A stretch of DNA of 64,000 nt from Cylindrodendrum hubeiense (Eukaryota > Ascomycota > Sordariomycetes > Hypocreales > Nectriaceae), in the NCBI GenBank assembly GCA_014621425.1, contig JAANBB010000053.1, positions 62,001 through 126,000 of the forward strand. The letters are read 5' to 3'. The notes under the pieces are model-generated. The model was not told the origin of the DNA and did no database searches. It worked only from the letters and a program-made list of their open reading frames with translations. Below, piece by piece: positions 58,312 to 64,000 of this stretch. Made by a program: the position numbers and the translations under genes. Numbering within the stretch: the first letter of the stretch is position 1; each line of letters opens with the position of its first letter.

Positions 58312-59517
58312 ATGTCGACGCAAAAGTTGCCCACCGAGATCCTTCTCTTGGTGGTTGAGTCCCTAGTCTCAGGACACTCGGGTGCAATCTTCCCTCCGTG
58401 TCATGCAATAACCAAAACACTCCTAGCCCTCACAAGCGTTTGCCGGGCAACCCGCCCGGTAGCGTCGGAGCTGCTGTGGCAGTATTGCCTCTACATCGAC
58501 TCGAAAAGCAGAGCCTTCAACTTTGTGCAGTGCTTAACATCTGCATCCCTCGCAGGGACCCTTCCGATCCATCGCGAGGCTAGGCTCTTCCTTAGGCCAT
58601 TCCATTCTGAAGATGAAGAGGTCAGTGCCTCGCCGCTACAGTCCGATACCGGTATTCAGGACGACGATCAGGATACCTCGGCATCTTCCGGAGGGTCTTG
58701 GACTACACTGGAAAGCCCCCTATCCTCGTCATTCAATTCATATTGGTCCAACTCACCTCTTGCGGATCTTCCAACAGCCATAATGGTACGGGATATTTTT
58801 ATGACTCTGGCTCCAATACTGAAATTGCTTGTCATCGACATGCCCCTACGGTTCCTCTACCCAGAAGATGACAAAGAAGGCGTTCGCCCAATTTTGAGAC
58901 GCGGGTTCGAAACTCTTGTACACCTAGAAGAATTCGTCAGTGTCCGCGATGAGCTGTTCCTTGCGACAGAAGAGCATCGACTCGAGCCTGAGGTATGGGC
59001 AACGTGCTGGCCGAAACTGCGGCGACTGGCCCTTTACAACCCAAATATGGATCCAGGAGATAAAATTTGGGGAGGAATGGCCGGGCTTCCCGACTTTGAA
59101 CTAGGAGTCTTCACTCGTGCTGATGCACATGTGTTTGTCGAGGAAGATGGCGTTTCTGTAGTGAATGTAAAACAGAAATGGATAGAGGCAGTTGCTGCTA
59201 GTCAAGGACGAACAGAATCAACCCACCAGGATCAACATGGGGATCCAAGAGCTGTTTCACTGGTCTTCGTCAATTACACTAATGACCGGATGGACTTTAC
59301 CGGTTTTGAGAAGACTTGGCATGAGATTGATGCGAACAATTGCGTCCGGGTTCTGACTGTGGACGTGCCCATTCCAGGAGCCCCTGAAGACCAAGGGCAA
59401 ATATCATATAATAACTTCAATCCTATTGAGGTTTGTCAGAGTTGGATAAAAGATCATGCTTTGAATGGTACGCTATGGGCAGAGACACTGTCTGGGCGTG
59501 ACCAGTACACGAAATAA
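58312..59517 (+). CDS. F-box-like hypothetical protein
   Basis: Single-exon gene of 401 residues. The N-terminus L-P-T-E-I-L-L-L-V-V-E-S-L followed by L-L-A-L-T-S-V-C-R-A and L-W-Q-Y-C-L-Y matches the F-box pattern, which binds Skp1 in SCF ubiquitin ligases. The rest has no obvious leucine-rich or WD repeats; there is an acidic Ser-rich stretch near residues 100-140 and a W-P-K-L-R-R-L-A-L-Y segment near 240. Fungal genomes hold many such F-box-only proteins of unknown target. It could also be a non-SCF protein that only keeps the fold. Confidence 0.7.
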   Translation: MSTQKLPTEILLLVVESLVSGHSGAIFPPCHAITKTLLALTSVCRATRPVASELLWQYCLYIDSKSRAFNFVQCLTSASLAGTLPIHREARLFLRPFHSEDEEVSASPLQSDTGIQDDDQDTSASSGGSWTTLESPLSSSFNSYWSNSPLADLPTAIMVRDIFMTLAPILKLLVIDMPLRFLYPEDDKEGVRPILRRGFETLVHLEEFVSVRDELFLATEEHRLEPEVWATCWPKLRRLALYNPNMDPGDKIWGGMAGLPDFELGVFTRADAHVFVEEDGVSVVNVKQKWIEAVAASQGRTESTHQDQHGDPRAVSLVFVNYTNDRMDFTGFEKTWHEIDANNCVRVLTVDVPIPGAPEDQGQISYNNFNPIEVCQSWIKDHALNGTLWAETLSGRDQYTK

Positions 59518-62168
59518 GACGGCTTGGGAGTGATACATGTACAAGATAGTCTCTTTGGTCCAATAGACTTCCATATATTAGCTCTTGGTACCATCATATC
59601 CCTTCATATGCGCGTGACCCTTGTATTCGCACTTCATCTCACACTTTTAAAGACAGTAGTTTTCTGAACGGAATACACCCACCCTACATATGACAGACAA
59701 TGCCGTGGTTGGACCGTGTTTTTTAATAGACTGGTCGATAATTAAGGTGTGCGTGCGAACGTGTGATCCAAGTAGAATCTGCAGCTTGTTGGAAAGTCAC
59801 GTTGCTAGTGAAGCATGGCCGTAGCAAAACTAGAAGATCCAGAAACCGGGATGAAACAATTTGGCCAGAGACCTGCATGAGGATATCATCAGCAGAGAAT
59901 AATAACGTCATCTGCGTGCTAAATAATGGCCTGTTTATCTTAACAAATGGCCTGTTTTTCTTAATAAATGGCCTGTTTTTCTTAAGACATGTTGGATAAT
60001 TGAAGTGAAGATCTTCAGAGTGGAGCCCTGACAGAACGAACCCCACGCCGATTGGATTGTTCACAGCGATGCTATAGTTGATGGAACCCTTCCGCACGCT
60101 CCTGTTCGCTGTAACATGAGACAAGCTACCAGAATTGAGTAAAAGTAGAGTGAGGCGTTTGCAATATCGCCGATCGATTAAGTGGTGACATTATCGATAC
60201 TTGTGGGAGTGTTCACCCTGTGTCAAATATCGACTTCAGAGGGCGCTATTGATAACCAGTCGCCTGTCTTTCCTTCTTCCCACTAGCTGCATTCCCCTGC
60301 TCCCAGCACGAAGCATTCGTAACTCGCTGTCTATGATGGCCGGTCCAGCCCAGTCACCCAGTAACGCTAAATAGGCATAAGGCGCATGTCAGAGACTGAA
60401 AGCTAGGTTTTTGCATTTGGAGGCCTCCCCATTCGTAGGCTACCAAGCTTCTCTTTCCATGCCCGCTTACTTCGCATAGCTTCCTGGCCACGTGGTCCAA
60501 TAATCATGTTCTCACTTCTCACTTCGGGCTTTACCGGAGAGTAGTCTACATGCATCAGAGCAAATAAAGGCTGAACCCCTTGTTGTCCCTCCTCGATTCA
60601 AGCTCCTCTAATGAGCACTAAACCTTTTGTTTGATGAAGCCCATCCGCCGCTGTACCATGGACGTCATCAGTACGTGTAGAGCGAGTTGAAAAAGTAAAG
60701 TAGATGTATAACACCACTAGGGACAAAAGGGGGCCACGGCCAGATAAAAGCAAACAACGGGAGCCGTGATGCTTTCTGCGGGTCGGGGCACACCGGATCA
60801 TAGAGGCAGGGGCGCATGACAGTCCAACTATCAGCTAAGTGCAATTTGCAGTCTCGCAGTCTCATGTCCAGCTATTAAAGTGGGCGTTGCACCAGTTCTC
60901 ATCCCTGCAGATAAATGACAGAAAAGACACCCATGTTTCCTTCTTCCAATCTCTCACCGAGTTTTTCAAAGCACATCGTCAAGTCGTATCCATTTATTTA
61001 CATCCAAGCCCCGGACTTGTGTAAACATGCCCCAGATTCTTGTTTCGAATACTGTGCGTCCTTTTGCATTTACTGACTTTAAATACAAGAAGTTAGTCTC
61101 CGAAACTAGAACGCAACTGTAGGAGGGGATTAATGCTAAGATATAATACCAATAATCCTTGTCGATTTGTCATGTTCTTATGTCGCTGTCTACAATGGGC
61201 AGTACAACTAAGTTACTTAGCAGCTTAAGCAGGCCCGAGACTTCAGGGACCAATGAATAACCTTGGTTGCAATCTAGAGGCGCCCCCCTCACAAGCTGAC
61301 AAAGTTCTCTTTGCCCTTCACTTATTTATGACGCCACATAATGTGACGACAAGGCTCATGGATTAGCCTTAGGCAGCCACTCTACCTCGCCTCGGGATTA
61401 ATTAAAGTTTAATACACAGTTAATTGTAGCAAGTGATCTAAACATATTATTTTATAAAACGTAATCCGTCAGTTGTATCTCGGTGCGTCGGAGCGTAGCG
61501 TAGGGCTAGGGTCGAAGCATCTCTCATCTACCATGGTTCACTTCATCCCCCTCTCTGTACATCACTATCACTATCAACAAAAACATAAGTATCTGCCACT
61601 TGGCTTTTGTGCAAAAGAGGAGACATTGCTCCGGATCCACCACCGGCCGTCCCCTGTAATCAGTCAAGAAACACGGCAGAGACCAGGCAGACAGAGGAGC
61701 CATTGGCCGACCCCTGCCACATCATGCATGAAACGTGTTCGTAGTTCTACCAGGCATTGATTTCCCAATCGACACGGCCATCGCCTAAAAGCTTTGGTTT
61801 TGATATTAGGTCGAATTCGCCACCCCTCCCGAAGCTTCCAATTCCCTTCTACTCCCTAACCATCGATAGATCATCTGATCATCCAATTATCAACCGAGCC
61901 AATAATCCAGCGTTGCAGCACTTAACCCTACTCACCGAGCTAAAGCTCACCGTCATCGTCCATTTCGCCAACCTCGCCACACTTGTCATCGTCACCACCC
62001 CGGCCTGCGCCTGTGTCAACCGCTTATTCATCAACATCAAGCGCGATGGTCACATCTCCCGACGCCTCCATGCTCCTATAGATCCTCAGCCAAGTCTCCC
62101 AGGTCTCCATTGCACCTCCTCCTAGTGGATGTAAATTCTCACGGTCGATTTTTGCATGCACCTGCATC
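59518..62168. other. Long region without a supported gene
   Basis: About 2.65 kb. The notable item is a 21-base triplicated repeat at 59922-59984. Open frames of 60-130 codons occur on both strands but have no recognisable domain or coding style. 61420-61460 is AT-rich. Confidence 0.5.
59922..59984 (+). repeat. 21-base tandem repeat, three copies
   Basis: Units of the form AxAAATGGCCTGTTTTTCTTA at 59922-59942, 59943-59963 and 59964-59984. The second and third differ by one base; the first has two further changes. Confidence 0.9.
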
Positions 62169-64000
62169 ATGCCCTTCATCTCTCTGACTAGGTCCCTCGA
62201 ATTGGGTGCAATCCATTGTACGAACTGCATTATGGGCTGTGTATTCAACGACTGGACGATGAAGGCATGTGACTATATTATGGGCTGGTTATTTAATGAC
62301 TGGACGATGAAGGCATGTGACTTCAGTCCCCCTTTGATCCTAACTTTCGCAGTCCTTTGCATTCTCACTGCTGACCCACCATCCATGGCAAACCACGCGA
62401 ACCAAACAGAGCGAGGGCTTGGAAGATTTTTCTCATTTGTTTGCCTATCTCAACGCATGTTGCACAATTGATTACCATACTCCGCGATATCAATTGGTTG
62501 TCCGACGAGAGCACGGTTGTTATGCATTTGTCGTCTGTTTTGATGTTCCTCCTTCAGCTCAACCCGTATCTGGAGCACCAGGGACGAGGGTTCCTACCTT
62601 TTGTTATTCCGTGGATCATGTCCCTGACCCTCGACACTTTTGCCCTCTTTTGGTTAAAATTCTCTTACCAGAAAAACAAAAATCTATTCAAAGCAACAAG
62701 CGATGTTGATTTGGGCTTGCGTCTGACTCGATGTCTAGTCCTGTGGGTTCTGATATACACCTCTAGACCCAAGGCCGAAGCTTCGGTCAAGTATCCCCCT
62801 TCGCTGTCTGCGGATCAGTCTGTGAAACGAAGCGTGCCAGAATTGGGCACATGGGCTTTGTGTTACCAAGGATTTATGGTATACTAAACACTTGGTCTTA
62901 ATCTACAACAGTATTGACCATAGGGCAGCACTTCTTTCCCCTTGCGTGGCCAACCAAGAAACCGATGCTTCAATTGAATGCATGTGCGGCTATACTGCTC
63001 GCACTTTCATCAAGCTTTGTAAAAGCAGCCGAGGTCCGCCAAGACGGTATAATAGCCGACAGTGTGAGCGGTGACCGCTTCCCTTTGGAGCTTGCCTGGG
63101 GGGCTCTTCTACACCTTTTGAGTCCTGTTTTAGAATTCTTCCACAAGCAACTCTGGTATGGAGTAAGGAAGTACTCCTTCGAAGCCCTGACAGAAGCGGG
63201 CTATTCGCATGCGATGCACCTTTCTGCCGACTATCATGACTCAGAAAACTCATCAAGTACACGCCAAGCGGTCAATTCAGGAGGAGAACTTTTAAGTATA
63301 ATTGAAACAATTCTATTTAATGTTCTCCCTCACTTCACCAACGTTAATGTGGCTATTATCTATCTGTCTATGAATCTGGGTCGTTACGAGGCATTTATCA
63401 TCATCGTGCTGAGCCTTTTCTTCTTGTACGTCGCAAGAAGACCAGAATCTGGCAGACTGGCCGACTACACCAACGCCAACGTCCAACTACTTCTAGTGCA
63501 ATCCGATGGGCTTCTTGGGTGGAGGGGGGTGATCAAATCTGACCGATTAGACCACGAAATCTCGCGACATAAAGATGCTGTCGCTAAGAGTGGACAAAAA
63601 TGGTTCGATCTTATGTCATGGACCAGCATTGAATCGCTCCTGAAGGCAGTCCTTCTTGGAGTGGGGCTGATACTAACCCAAATCTTGCTCGCTCACCGCG
63701 AGAAGGCATCTCCTGGCCATTTCGTGGAACTTACATCATCTTGGAACCTCCTGACTAACTCGCTGGAATTCTTATTCTCCATTACAACCAACATTCGATA
63801 TACCATCATCAGGGCTAAAAGCTACTTGGACCTTATTTCAGAAACACCATCAGTGAAGGACATTCCGGAAGCATTTGGTTTAGCGTCCAAGGGGGGGAAA
63901 GTGGAGCTCAGAAATGTCTGCTTCAGTTACAAGGATGATCGAATTATTGATGGACTCAGCCTCATTATAGGTCCTGGCCAAGCCGCTGCCATTGTTGGAC
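62169..64000 (+). CDS. Half-size ABC transporter (HMT1/ATM1 type), 5' part disturbed, 3' end outside window
   Basis: The firm part is an exon from 62929 to the window end, open for 357 codons. It encodes a membrane domain (P-L-E-L-A-W-G, then L-L-H-L-L-S-P-V-L-E-F-F with further helices) and the start of an ATP-binding domain (V-E-L-R-N-V-C-F-S-Y, the A-loop region), and is cut just before Walker A. An inferred intron (62879-62928) joins it to an upstream exon with hydrophobic helices (H-L-S-S-V-L-M-F-L-L-Q-L and F-V-I-P-W-I-M-S-L), like the extra N-terminal membrane domain of HMT1-type transporters. Before that, homologous-looking pieces lie in three different frames (from 62169, 62383 and 62441) with no usable splice sites, and a 48-base tandem duplication lies in the first. 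Either the start is later (for example ATG 62521) or the 5' end is decayed. Confidence 0.6.
62229..62324 (+). repeat. 48-base tandem duplication
   Basis: ATTATGGGCTG starts both copies (62229 and 62277); each contains GACTGGACGATGAAGGCATG. Copies differ at about seven positions. In the frame from 62169 each copy encodes 16 residues (F-N-D-W-T-M-K-A-C-D), so the duplication does not break that frame. Confidence 0.9.

Noticed and set aside
59723..60124. 133-codon minus-strand open frame across the 21-base repeats
   Set aside because: No domain and no splice or start context; the repeat alone keeps it open.
61757..62125. 122-codon open frame before the ABC transporter
   Set aside because: No similarity to transporter N-termini or any other domain that I can recognise.

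Overview
This is genomic DNA from a filamentous ascomycete (Pezizomycotina). Most genes carry several short introns of about 43-70 bases with GT-AG ends and CTAAC/CTGAC-like branch sites. Five genes encode fungal Zn2Cys6 (C6) transcription factors, and the other families present (P450, Baeyer-Villiger monooxygenase, MFS, NCS1, RNase T2, Fungal-N/ankyrin proteins) are typical of such genomes. The genus cannot be fixed from the sequence alone. I built the gene models by joining reading frames at splice sites; every multi-exon model given as intact keeps frame from start to stop.

Region 1 (1-6.1 kb) looks like a sugar-acid catabolic cluster: the 3' end of a zinc alcohol dehydrogenase, a DapA-type 2-keto-3-deoxy-acid aldolase, a divergent enolase-superfamily sugar-acid dehydratase and a convergent C6 regulator. 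Region 2 (6.8-14.1 kb) holds a DUF4396 membrane protein, an isochorismatase-like hydrolase with a duplicated promoter, and a P450 divergent from a C6 regulator. Region 3 (14.1-25.7 kb) holds a sulfatase, a sugar-type MFS transporter, a Baeyer-Villiger monooxygenase (BVMO) with a 16-base exon, a divergent class-C beta-lactamase-like esterase and a C6 regulator. BVMO plus esterase suggests ketone-to-ester-to-acid degradation.

Region 4 (26.5-34.8 kb) pairs a hydantoinase/oxoprolinase-DUF917 fusion (broken by one base at an A8 run) with a divergent NCS1 permease that has an inferred 4-base exon, followed by a C6 regulator: a plausible hydantoin-type (cyclic amide) uptake and opening system. A secreted polyamine oxidase follows.

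Region 5 (36.7-50.3 kb) is gene-poor and repeat-bearing: a frameshifted Tc1/mariner element, a piggyBac relic, a Fungal-N/ankyrin gene, weak cysteine-rich reading frames and a 60-base repeat protein gene with unresolved bases. Region 6 (50.4-59.5 kb) returns to ordinary genes: an NmrA-like oxidoreductase, an MFS exporter facing a C6 regulator, a secreted RNase T2 and an F-box-like protein. Region 7 (59.5-64 kb) is mostly non-coding and ends inside a half-size ABC transporter of HMT1/ATM1 type, whose 5' part carries a 48-base duplication and apparent frame breaks; the window stops just at its Walker A motif.
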